Positions 1 through 6,256 are shown, counted from the first letter of the stretch. The stretch is 6,256 bases of DNA from Alphaproteobacteria bacterium (GCA_016764135.1 JAESSL010000347.1:1-6256), one strand, 5' to 3'. Program-made: numbers and translations. The notes: generated from the sequence alone by a model not told the origin.

Positions 1-2
1 GG

Positions 3-1295
3 CGTCCGACGCTTTTTCTGACCGAAGTTCTGCCTGGGTTGGAATTGAGCTTCACCCTGGAGCCGCTGGGCATGATGTTCGCCTGCATCGCCTCGGGCCT
101 GTGGATTCTGAATTCACTCTATTCGATCGGCTATATGCGGATAAAAAAGGAGCAAAAGCAGACGCGGTTTTACGTTTGTTTCGCTCTGGCGATATTTGCG
201 GCCATGGGCGTCGCCCTGTCGGGTAACATGTTTACGCTGTTTATCAGCTACGAAGTCCTGACGGTGACCACCTATCCATTGGTGACCCATTCGGAGACTC
301 CGGAGGCGCGTCGGTCCGGACGGACCTATCTGGGCCTGCTCCTGGGAAGTTCCATTGGACTGCAGCTCGTGGCGATTATCGCCACCTGGTATCTTACCGG
401 GACGTTGGATTTCCGCGATGGCGGCATATTCGAAGGAAAAGTCGAAGGACCGGTGATCGGCCTGTTGCTGTTCCTGTACATGTACGGCATTGGCAAGGCG
501 GCGTTGATGCCGCTCCATCGTTGGTTGCCCGCGGCGATGGTGGCGCCTACGCCGGTCAGCGCGCTGTTGCATGCGGTCGCCGTCGTTAAGGCGGGCGTGT
601 TTACAGTGCTTAAAGTCATTATTTATCTGTTCGGCACGGACTTCCTGAGCACATCCGGATATGGTGATTGGCTGGCCTATATCGCGGGGGCGTCTATTCT
701 GCTGGCGTCGTTGGTTGCGATGACAAAAGACAATCTCAAGGCGCGGCTCGCGTATTCTACGATTAGCCAACTGTCCTACATTACGCTGGCGGCCGCCCTG
801 TTTACGCCGTTGGGCGCCATTGGCGGGGCGATGCATATCGCGATGCACGCGATGGGTAAAATTACGTTGTTCTTCTGCGCGGGCGCCATTTACGCCGCCA
901 GCGGAAAAACCAAAATCAGCGATATGCGCGGGATTGGCCGGATCATGCCAGTGACCCTGTTCGCCTTTTTCATCGGTAGTCTGAGCGTGATCGGGCTGCC
1001 GCCGATGGGGGGCTCGTGGAGTAAGTATCTGATCGCGATGGGCGCGCTGGATTCCGGGCAGATCATTTTTGTCGCCGTCCTGATGATTTCGTCGCTGTTG
1101 AACATTGCGTATTTACTACCCATCGTTGCGCGTGGGTTTTTTAGCCCAAACGCGGATGGCGCAAGCGCCGTACAGATCAAGGAAGCGCCGCTCTTTTGCC
1201 TTGTTCCGCTCTGTCTGACGGCGACGGGCTGCATCGTTCTGTTTTTCTTCGCTGAACAGATCTACCAATTTCTCTTGCCGATAGGGGGGGGCTGA
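3..1295 (+). CDS. Mrp-type cation/proton antiporter D-like subunit, 5'-truncated by window edge
   Basis: This is an integral membrane subunit of the NuoL/M/N-MrpA/D (proton_antipo_M) family, expected to move protons across the inner membrane in a multi-subunit Mrp-type antiporter. The frame is open from position 3, and the codons before the TTG at 39 read like family sequence (RPTLFLTEVLPG), so the true start lies left of the window and the TTG is internal. Counting from that TTG, the hallmark residues are all present: Glu72 in SYEVLTVTTYPL, Lys153 in GKAALMPLHRWLP, Lys184 in AVVKAGVF, Lys274 in MGKITLFFCAG and Lys329 in WSKYLI. These match the proton-path charges of helices 5, 7, 8, 10 and 12. 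About a dozen hydrophobic segments are visible. The gene ends in an eight-G run, 5 nt before the next start. NuoM or NuoN of complex I is an alternative, but the neighbours favour an Mrp-like operon. Confidence 0.9.
   Translation, partial: RPTLFLTEVLPGLELSFTLEPLGMMFACIASGLWILNSLYSIGYMRIKKEQKQTRFYVCFALAIFAAMGVALSGNMFTLFISYEVLTVTTYPLVTHSETPEARRSGRTYLGLLLGSSIGLQLVAIIATWYLTGTLDFRDGGIFEGKVEGPVIGLLLFLYMYGIGKAALMPLHRWLPAAMVAPTPVSALLHAVAVVKAGVFTVLKVIIYLFGTDFLSTSGYGDWLAYIAGASILLASLVAMTKDNLKARLAYSTISQLSYITLAAALFTPLGAIGGAMHIAMHAMGKITLFFCAGAIYAASGKTKISDMRGIGRIMPVTLFAFFIGSLSVIGLPPMGGSWSKYLIAMGALDSGQIIFVAVLMISSLLNIAYLLPIVARGFFSPNADGASAVQIKEAPLFCLVPLCLTATGCIVLFFFAEQIYQFLLPIGGG
1284..1291 (+). promoter_or_regulatory. 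G8 tract: probable ribosome binding site of the 87-residue gene and possible slippery site
   Basis: Eight consecutive G residues lie across the last three sense codons (GGG GGG GGC) of the first subunit gene, nine bases before the ATG at 1301. No better Shine-Dalgarno sequence precedes that ATG, and a G run can pair imperfectly with the 16S rRNA tail. The same run is a mononucleotide repeat prone to slippage. A -1 shift here would skip the TGA at 1293-1295 and continue through CTG ATC AAC into the ATG of the next gene. The run and the frame relation are seen directly; function is inferred. Confidence 0.4.
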
Positions 1296-1300
1296 TCAAC

Positions 1301-1564
1301 ATGAGTCAATCCGACAAAAGCGGCGATACGCCCACCCGGTGGCTGGACCGTCCCGATAGCGCAAAAAAAATATGCTGGGCCTTGTATGTCCTCTGCGCCG
1401 CTCTCTTCTTCGCAGACGCCTTCTACGAAAAACATTCTCATTACGCTGTCGAAGACTGGTTCGGGTTTTACGCAATTTTTGGATTTGTGTTCAGCATCGG
1501 GCTGGTGCTGTCGGCCAAGGAGCTGCGCCGTCTGGTGATGCGTAAGGAAGATTATTATGATTGA
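1301..1564 (+). CDS. Small two-helix membrane protein of the antiporter operon (uncharacterised)
   Basis: This is an 87-residue protein of unknown function. A polar N-terminus containing RWLDRPDSAKK leads into a first hydrophobic segment at about residues 25-41 (ICWALYVLCAALFFADA). A short charged and aromatic linker with His, Glu and Trp (EKHSHYAVEDWFGFYA) follows, then a second segment at about 53-70 and a charged tail ending KELRRLVMRKEDYYD. It starts 5 nt after the first subunit gene and its last 8 nt overlap the next one, so it is almost certainly co-translated with two antiporter subunits. I infer a small accessory or structural subunit of that complex. It does not look like MrpC, which has three helices, or MrpE, F or G by any motif I can see. 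I recall similar small proteins next to D-like subunits in other proteobacteria but cannot name a family. Confidence 0.8.
   Translation: MSQSDKSGDTPTRWLDRPDSAKKICWALYVLCAALFFADAFYEKHSHYAVEDWFGFYAIFGFVFSIGLVLSAKELRRLVMRKEDYYD
1544..1548 (+). promoter_or_regulatory. Ribosome binding site for the second antiporter subunit
   Basis: AAGGA at 1544-1548 sits 8 nt before the ATG at 1557, inside the 3' end of the 87-residue gene. Good spacing and sequence fix the ATG at 1557 as the start despite the 8-nt overlap with the preceding gene. Confidence 0.7.
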
Positions 1565-3146
1565 GGCGCTGCCTCCTGGGCTGATCCTCATTGTCGGCGC
1601 CTTTTTCAGTCTGGCGATCCCCGGCCGCGCGCGGCAAGTCTTCATGCTGGCCCTGCCAATCCTGGGCTTTTGGCAACTAACGCAACTTGAGCATGGATTA
1701 TACGCGCAGATCGATCTGTTTGGGCAGACGCTCACGCTGCTACGGGTTGATAAACTTAGTCTTATTTTTGGCTATATATTCTTCATCGCCTCTGCTTTGT
1801 CGCTCATCTTCGCGATGCATATCCGGGACTCGGTTCAGCAGGTAGCAGGGCTTGCTTATGCTGGCGCCGCGATCGGCGCGGTGTTCGCGGGCGATCTCAT
1901 TTCACTCTTTGTCTACTGGGAATTGACGGCGATCACTTCGGTGTTTCTGATCTGGGCGGTGCGCACGGATAAGGCGCTTCGCGTCGGAATGCGCTACCTG
2001 TTGGTTCAGGTCGGTTCAGGCGTTCTGCTCCTGACGGGCGCGCTGATTCTGATTCACGAAACTGGATCGAACACATTTGGACATATTGGTCTGGATAGTC
2101 TTGGCGGCATCCTCATCCTGATCAGTTTCGGGACCAAGGCCGCATTCCCGCTGCTGCATAACTGGTTGCAGGATTCCTATCCTGAAGCGACCGTGACCGG
2201 CACCGTATTTTTGAGCGCGTTTACGACCAAACTGGCGATATACGCTTTGGCGCGTGGATATGCTGGGACCGAGATTCTGGTCTGGATTGGCGTGGTGATG
2301 ACCGCCTTTCCAATTTTCTTTGCGGTGATCGAAAACGACTTGAGACGGGTGTTGACCTACAGCCTGAACAACCAGCTCGGGTTTATGGTTGTTGGCATCG
2401 GCATTGGCACTGAACTGGCGATAAACGGGGCGGCGGCGCACGCTTTTGCGCATATTTTGTATAAAGCGCTGTTGTTTATGTCGATGGGCGCGGTGCTGTT
2501 CAGAACCGGGACCGTGAAGGGATCGGAACTGGGCGGTCTATACAAATCCATGCCCTGGACGACAGGCCTGTGCATTATCGGCGCCGCATCAATTTCCGGT
2601 TTTCCGCTTTTCAGCGGCTTTGTGACCAAATCCATGATTTTGACCGCCGCGTCGGAAGAAGGGTATTGGTTCGCCTGGGCGGTTCTTTTGTTTGCATCTG
2701 CGGGCGTGTTCCATCATTCCGGGATCAAAATACCGTTCTTTGCATTTTTCGCCCATGACCGGGGGTACAAGGTCAAGGAGGCGCCGTGGAATATGCTGGT
2801 GGCTATGGGACTGGCGGCGGCGCTGTGCATCTATATTGGCGTCTACCCAGACCCTCTATACGCTATCTTGCCGTATCCGGTGGATTACGTCCCCTACACG
2901 ACGGGCCATGTAATTTCGATGTTGCAATTACTGGCGTTCGCCGCGCTGGCTTTTGCGGTGCTACAGCGAACTGGTCTGTATCCGCCCGAGTTGCGCTCCA
3001 CCGTTCTGGATTCGGACTGGGTGTATCGCCGCTTTATTCCGAGGCGCATAAAAGGCTTTGTGCGGTGCCTGGCGGAGGCGCGGGACGAACTGGCGCGCTG
3101 GGGACAGATGGGACTTTCGGCGTTGCTTGACCGCGCTTTTCACTAG
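1557..3146 (+). CDS. Na+/H+ antiporter subunit D-like protein (second, complete copy)
   Basis: This 529-residue inner-membrane protein belongs to the same NuoL/M/N-MrpA/D family as the first gene but is clearly a distinct paralogue. The core proton-path residues are present: Glu122 in YWELTAITSVFLIW, Lys194 in GTKAAFPLLHNWL, Lys225 in FTTKLAIYALA, His299 and Lys303 in HILYKALLF, and Lys358 in FSGFVTKSMIL. The motif FHHSGIKIPFFAFF at 385-398 is typical of the family. After the last hydrophobic segment, at about 452-469, comes a charged tail with DSDWVYRR (485-492) and a probable amphipathic helix. The start is supported by AAGGA 8 nt upstream. I infer that it works with the preceding genes in an Mrp-like cation/proton antiporter. 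DabB, the NuoL-like partner of the inorganic-carbon transporter DabA, is an alternative, but no DabA gene follows and the neighbours are D-like. Confidence 0.92.
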   Translation: MIEALPPGLILIVGAFFSLAIPGRARQVFMLALPILGFWQLTQLEHGLYAQIDLFGQTLTLLRVDKLSLIFGYIFFIASALSLIFAMHIRDSVQQVAGLAYAGAAIGAVFAGDLISLFVYWELTAITSVFLIWAVRTDKALRVGMRYLLVQVGSGVLLLTGALILIHETGSNTFGHIGLDSLGGILILISFGTKAAFPLLHNWLQDSYPEATVTGTVFLSAFTTKLAIYALARGYAGTEILVWIGVVMTAFPIFFAVIENDLRRVLTYSLNNQLGFMVVGIGIGTELAINGAAAHAFAHILYKALLFMSMGAVLFRTGTVKGSELGGLYKSMPWTTGLCIIGAASISGFPLFSGFVTKSMILTAASEEGYWFAWAVLLFASAGVFHHSGIKIPFFAFFAHDRGYKVKEAPWNMLVAMGLAAALCIYIGVYPDPLYAILPYPVDYVPYTTGHVISMLQLLAFAALAFAVLQRTGLYPPELRSTVLDSDWVYRRFIPRRIKGFVRCLAEARDELARWGQMGLSALLDRAFH

Positions 3147-3260
3147 CATGGCCCCAATAGTCGCCTGGCGCGAACATGGCCAATTGGCGGATCGGCGCTT
3201 TGCGTCCTTGCGTTGCTGGGTGGATATTTGATCGTTTATTTCCTATGACGTTCCGGCGGG

Positions 3261-3293
3261 CGCGCCAATCTTGAATAACGGCGCGGTCTTTTT
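3261..3293 (+). terminator. Candidate intrinsic terminator or attenuator before the ABC transporter gene
   Basis: CGCGCC at 3261-3266 is the exact reverse complement of GGCGCG at 3280-3285, giving a six-pair all-GC stem with a 13-nt loop. One G and then TCTTTTT (3287-3293) follow. The geometry fits a Rho-independent terminator, though the loop is long and the stem short. It lies 114 nt after the antiporter stop codon and 20 nt before the next ATG, in a 167-nt gap where I see no convincing gene or strong promoter. A transcript starting upstream of it must read through to express the ABC gene. Confidence 0.35.
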
Positions 3294-3313
3294 CCAACGG
3301 CCTCAGGAACGGC

Positions 3314-5197
3314 ATGTCTAACGCTAGTCATTACGATACAAAAAACGCACGCGGCGGACGTCAGGTTAAAACTCTGGTCACGCTACTGCCGTATTTGTGG
3401 CCCGAGAACGCATTTTCCCTACGGGTGCGCGTGGTCATTGCGCTCACGCTTCTTGCGGGATCCAAATTCGCCAATGTCTATGTTCCCCTGTTCTACAGGG
3501 ATATCGTTGATTCGCTGAGTGGCCCCATTGTAATCAGTGGCGTAACCGGTGGCGCAGCTGGGGGCGCAATCGCCGGTGCAACCTTGGCCGCAGCCGTGCC
3601 GGTCGGGCTGTTACTGGCCTATGGCGGTGCGCGGGTGTTGGCGGTAGCGTTCGCCGAGCTACGCGAGGCGGTGTTCGCAGGGGTCGCGCAACGGGCGATC
3701 CGTATGGCGGCGTTACGGACGTTCAAGCATCTTCATCGATTGAGTTTACGGTTCCATATGAACCGTCAGACCGGTGGGTTGTCGCGAGTCATTGAGCGTG
3801 GGGTGAAGGGCATCGAGTTTGTGCTGTCCTTCATGATGTTCAGTATTCTGCCGACGATTTTTGAGATCCTGCTGGTCTGCGGCATTCTCTGGAATTTGTT
3901 CAATTTCTGGTACGCTCTGGTCACCTTTGTCACCATCGCGTTCTACATTGGCTTTACGTTGGTCGTGACGGAATGGCGCCTGAAATACCGCCGGGCGATG
4001 AATGACCGCGATGCTGAGGCCAATACCAAGGCCATCGACAGCTTGCTGAACTATGAGACTGTAAAATATTTTGGCAATGAGGCGCATGAAGCCGCGCGTT
4101 TCGACGTAGCGATGGAGGCCTATGAGGCCGCGTCGGTCAAAAGTACCGTCAGCTTGTCCTATCTGAATGTCGGCCAGGGCGCGGTGATCGCCGTCGGGCT
4201 CATCATTGTGATGTGGATGGCGGGGCAGGGCGTCGTTGACGGGTCCATGACGATGGGTGATTTCGTGTTGGTGAACACCTATCTTATCCAGCTTTATTTG
4301 CCGTTGAATTTCCTGGGCTTCGTATATCGTCAAATTCGCCAGTCCCTGACGGATATGGAAGCGATGTTCAAAGTGCTGGAGATCGAAACTGAAGTTTCTG
4401 ACGAACCGGACGCGCCCGAACTGGTGCTGAAGGGAGGCACGCTTGAATTCGACCATGTCGATTTTGGTTATGATTCACGCCGCCCAATTCTACGCGATGT
4501 AAGTTTTTGCGTCCCGGCTGGTAAAACCGTGGCGATCGTGGGGCCCAGCGGGGCCGGAAAGTCGACCATCAGCCGTCTGTTATTTCGGTTCTATGACGTG
4601 AATAAGGGCGAGATACGAATTGACGGTCAAAATATCGCCTCCGTGACGCAGAATAGCCTGCGCGCCGCAATCGGCGTTGTGCCGCAGGATACAGTGCTGT
4701 TCAACGACTCGATTTATTACAATATCCTCTATGGGCGCACCGACGCTACACGGGATGAAGTTGAGGCGGCGGCGCGTTTGGCCAGGATTCATGATTTCGT
4801 TTCGAGTTTACCGGACGGGTATAAGTCGAATGTCGGTGAACGCGGCTTGAAGCTGTCTGGCGGCGAGAAACAACGCGTGGCGATTGCGCGGACAATCTTG
4901 AAAAGCCCGGCAATTCTGCTGTTTGACGAGGCGACGTCTGCGCTGGATACGCATACGGAAAAGGAAATCCAGGAAAGCCTGCGGGAGGTTTCCAGCAATC
5001 GCACGACCCTTGTGATCGCGCATCGGCTGTCCACGATCATCGACGCGGATGAAATCCTCGTGTTTGAAGACGGCGCCATCGTCGAGCGCGGGCGTCATGC
5101 AGCGTTATTAAAGCAAAATGGGTCTTATGCCGCGATGTGGCGAAAACAACAGGAATCGGCGCTTCAGGAAATGGCGACTGCGGTCACGGAAGAATGA
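3314..5197 (+). CDS. Atm1-type ABC transporter, fused permease and ATPase (half transporter)
   Basis: This 627-residue half ABC exporter is expected to work as a homodimer in the inner membrane. The first ~350 residues form the membrane domain. HLHRLSLRFHMNRQTGGLSR (139-158), the following VIERG, and LLNYETVKYFGNE (244-256) are hallmarks of the Atm1/ABCB7 family. Bacterial members are linked to export of glutathione, glutathione-metal or persulfide compounds. The ATPase domain is complete: A-loop Tyr386, Walker A GPSGAGKST (410-418), Q-loop Gln458, signature LSGGEKQ (514-520), Walker B ILLFDE (534-539), D-loop SALD (542-545) and H-loop His570. The start has AGGA at 3305-3308, 5 nt upstream, and an in-frame stop at 3272. 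A Gly/Ala-rich stretch at about 76-94, between the first two helices, looks longer than I expect. The gene overlaps the DUF192 gene by 4 nt. Family assignment is firm; the substrate is inferred. Confidence 0.95.
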   Translation: MSNASHYDTKNARGGRQVKTLVTLLPYLWPENAFSLRVRVVIALTLLAGSKFANVYVPLFYRDIVDSLSGPIVISGVTGGAAGGAIAGATLAAAVPVGLLLAYGGARVLAVAFAELREAVFAGVAQRAIRMAALRTFKHLHRLSLRFHMNRQTGGLSRVIERGVKGIEFVLSFMMFSILPTIFEILLVCGILWNLFNFWYALVTFVTIAFYIGFTLVVTEWRLKYRRAMNDRDAEANTKAIDSLLNYETVKYFGNEAHEAARFDVAMEAYEAASVKSTVSLSYLNVGQGAVIAVGLIIVMWMAGQGVVDGSMTMGDFVLVNTYLIQLYLPLNFLGFVYRQIRQSLTDMEAMFKVLEIETEVSDEPDAPELVLKGGTLEFDHVDFGYDSRRPILRDVSFCVPAGKTVAIVGPSGAGKSTISRLLFRFYDVNKGEIRIDGQNIASVTQNSLRAAIGVVPQDTVLFNDSIYYNILYGRTDATRDEVEAAARLARIHDFVSSLPDGYKSNVGERGLKLSGGEKQRVAIARTILKSPAILLFDEATSALDTHTEKEIQESLREVSSNRTTLVIAHRLSTIIDADEILVFEDGAIVERGRHAALLKQNGSYAAMWRKQQESALQEMATAVTEE

Positions 5198-5715
5198 CTG
5201 TGCGAACGGTCGCGCGCGCTATAGGCTATCGCAACATGCTGAAACAACGAAATTTCTGTGGCCGGATCGGCCTTTTGGCGGCGTTTGTTCTGGCGGTTCT
5301 GTTGTCGCACAGCGCGCTCGCGATTGAAAATTTTCCTCTTTCGACATTGACGATATCGAGCGCGGAAAAAAACCATAGTTTTTCGGTGGAGTTGGCGACG
5401 ACGGCGAAACAACAGTCGCAGGGGCTTATGTTTCGCCGTAAAATGGCGGCTGGGTCGGGGATGGTGTTTGTTTACGCCCGCGCGCAGCCAATCTCGATGT
5501 GGATGAAAAACACGCTGATCCCCCTCGACATGATCTTTATTGGCGATTCCGGTAAAATTTCTCACATTGTTGAACGAACAACGCCGATGTCCCGGACGAT
5601 CATATCGTCGGGCGGGCCAATACGCGGCGTGCTGGAGTTAAACGGGGGAACCGTCAGCCGTCTGAAACTTCAGGTTGGCGATCGGGTCGTGCTGAAAGAC
5701 GTCTTTCCAGTATAA
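5194..5715 (+). CDS. DUF192 family exported protein
   Basis: This 173-residue protein has the DUF192 core: ELATTAKQQSQGLMFRRKM (66-84), SMWMKNTLIPLDMIFI (101-116) and VLELNGG (146-152), followed by VGDRV. The family's biochemical role is unknown. A signal peptide is visible, with basic residues, a hydrophobic run at about 25-37 (IGLLAAFVLAVLL) and a likely cut after ALA at 41-43, so it is probably periplasmic. There is no lipobox. The start is uncertain. I chose ATG 5194 because it forms an ATGA overlap with the transporter stop, implying translational coupling, although GGA upstream is only 3 nt away. ATG 5236 would give a more typical 29-residue signal peptide with AGG 10 nt upstream. ATG 5137 would overlap the transporter gene by 61 nt and adds nothing recognisable. 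The gene ends 5 nt from the converging methyltransferase gene. Confidence 0.9.
   Translation: MTVRTVARAIGYRNMLKQRNFCGRIGLLAAFVLAVLLSHSALAIENFPLSTLTISSAEKNHSFSVELATTAKQQSQGLMFRRKMAAGSGMVFVYARAQPISMWMKNTLIPLDMIFIGDSGKISHIVERTTPMSRTIISSGGPIRGVLELNGGTVSRLKLQVGDRVVLKDVFPV
5694..5707. repeat. 14-bp perfect palindrome at the 3' end of the DUF192 gene
   Basis: GAAAGAC followed directly by GTCTTTC makes a perfect palindrome within the codons for LKDVF. As RNA it could form a 5-bp stem with an ACGT loop, extendable by CTG/CAG with one bulged C. Convergent genes meet just downstream (5715/5721), so it might help end transcription, but no T run follows it. One such palindrome by chance in a window this size is not surprising. 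Confidence 0.3.
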
Positions 5716-5720
5716 CGGTG

Positions 5721-6256
5721 TTACGGGAGCTTACGGAGAATTGTCAGCCCGTCGCCGATGGGCAGCATGCTGGGGAATACCCGTTCGTCATCACGAATTT
5801 TTTCATTTAGGTCGCGAATCGCGTTTGTCGCGCGGTCATCATCGGCGCTATCTATCAACCGACCATCCCACAATACATTGTCGATCAGGATGAGTCCGTT
5901 GGTGCGAACAAGCGTCAGGCATTGTTCGTAGTACACGCCGTAATTCTTCTTGTCGCCGTCGATAAATGCAAAGTCGAACGTCCCGGCGCGGCCATCCTTG
6001 ATCAATCCGTCCAGGGTTTCGACCGCCTTGCCGATTCGTAAATCAATACGATCGGCGACGCCTGCAGCCTCCCAATAGGGTTGGCCGATGGCGGGCCATT
6101 CGGCGTTGCGGTCGCAGGCGATCAAGGTTCCGTCTGCAGGCAGGGCGAGCGCGACGGACAAGGTGCTGTATCCGGTGAAAACGCCAATTTCAATTGCGTT
6201 TTACGCGCCAATTAGCCCCACAAGAAGTCGCATCAACTGGCCCTGTTCCGGGCAAA
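5721..6256 (-). pseudogene. Class I SAM-dependent O-methyltransferase, interrupted by in-frame TAA and cut by window edge
   Basis: The reverse strand encodes an O-methyltransferase of the caffeoyl-CoA/catechol-like (methyltransf_3) family, cytosolic, which would move a methyl group from SAM to a hydroxyl. Reading from the right edge gives CPEQGQLMRLLVGLIGA, then TAA (complement of 6201-6203), then NAIEIGVFTGYSTLSVALAL in the same frame. Both sides match the family, where a Lys or Arg usually fills the stop position. The rest is intact: FIDGDKKNY with the metal-binding Asp, DNVLWDG with Asp-Asn, and PIGDGLTILRK before TAA at 5721-5723. The only plausible restart is TTG at 6161, giving 146 residues without the glycine motif EIGVFTGYS that holds SAM, so a working protein is unlikely. 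One AAA-to-TAA change would explain it. A sequencing error is the main alternative. The gene's own start lies beyond the window. Confidence 0.75.

Noticed and set aside
39..41. TTG as the start codon of the first antiporter gene
   Set aside because: The frame is open back to position 3 and the upstream codons read like family sequence, so the gene simply begins outside the window.
114..848. 244-codon open frame on the minus strand
   Set aside because: It lies fully opposite the first antiporter gene and has the Arg/Gln/His-rich composition typical of an antisense shadow of membrane-protein codons, with no motif.
2786..3130. Plus-strand 114-codon frame inside the second antiporter gene
   Set aside because: It overlaps conserved coding sequence of the real gene in another frame and has no family-like features.
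1557..3146. DabB of a DAB inorganic-carbon transporter
   Set aside because: A large DabA gene would be expected beside it, but the next gene is an Atm1-type transporter and the preceding ones are antiporter-like.
3147..3188. Repeated CATGGCC (3147-3153 and 3175-3181) and palindrome GCCAATTGGC (3179-3188) as an operator
   Set aside because: Both are short and unsupported by a nearby promoter, so chance is sufficient.
3148..3231. Tiny 27-codon ORF starting right after the second antiporter stop
   Set aside because: It has no Shine-Dalgarno sequence, hydrophobic segment or motif, and an ORF this short is expected by chance.
3208..3249. Sigma-70 promoter for the ABC gene (TTGCTG or TTGATC with TATTTC or TATGAC)
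   Set aside because: No pair of boxes has both a good match and 16-18 nt spacing.
3034..3315. Minus-strand 93-codon frame covering the 3147-3313 gap
   Set aside because: Its C-terminal half is antisense to the second antiporter gene. The sequence is low in complexity and shows no motif or ribosome binding site.
3746..4456. 236-codon open frame on the minus strand
   Set aside because: It is antisense to the Atm1-type transporter, rich in His, Gln and Arg, with no recognisable domain or ribosome binding site.
6159..6161. TTG 6161 as the true start of a short intact methyltransferase
   Set aside because: Family sequence, including the SAM-binding glycine motif, continues upstream in the same frame, so a start here would remove an essential part.

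Overview
The window looks like ordinary chromosomal DNA from a moderately GC-rich Pseudomonadota, probably an alphaproteobacterium. This is inferred from an Mrp-type antiporter operon with several D-like subunits, an Atm1-type half ABC transporter with the family's 'NYETVKYFGNE' motif, and a DUF192 protein. No contig-wide or phylogenetic evidence is available. I see no mobile element, CRISPR array, tRNA or rRNA.

Positions 3-3146 (+) are the end of a cation/proton antiporter operon: a D-like subunit cut by the left edge, an 87-residue two-helix membrane protein, and a second, complete D-like subunit. The genes are tightly packed, with a 5-nt gap and then an 8-nt overlap. Both large subunits belong to the NuoL/M/N-MrpA/D family and keep the charged in-membrane residues needed for proton transfer. 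Other operon members probably lie left of the window.

Positions 3147-3313 hold no convincing gene. A GC-only hairpin followed by a T-rich run sits only 20 nt before the next start codon. It could end the antiporter transcript or act as an attenuator.

Positions 3314-5715 (+) are an apparent two-gene unit: an Atm1-type transporter, expected to export glutathione-linked or sulfur-containing compounds, and an exported DUF192 protein. The second gene most likely starts in an ATGA stop/start overlap.

Positions 5721-6256 (-) hold a convergent class I SAM-dependent O-methyltransferase gene that runs off the right edge. It is interrupted by an in-frame TAA at 6201-6203, just before the SAM-binding motif, although family sequence is recognisable on both sides. 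It is either a fresh pseudogene or a base error, and it is the most notable observation here. I found no clear evidence of a wholly new system; the least understood component is the 87-residue protein between the two antiporter subunits.
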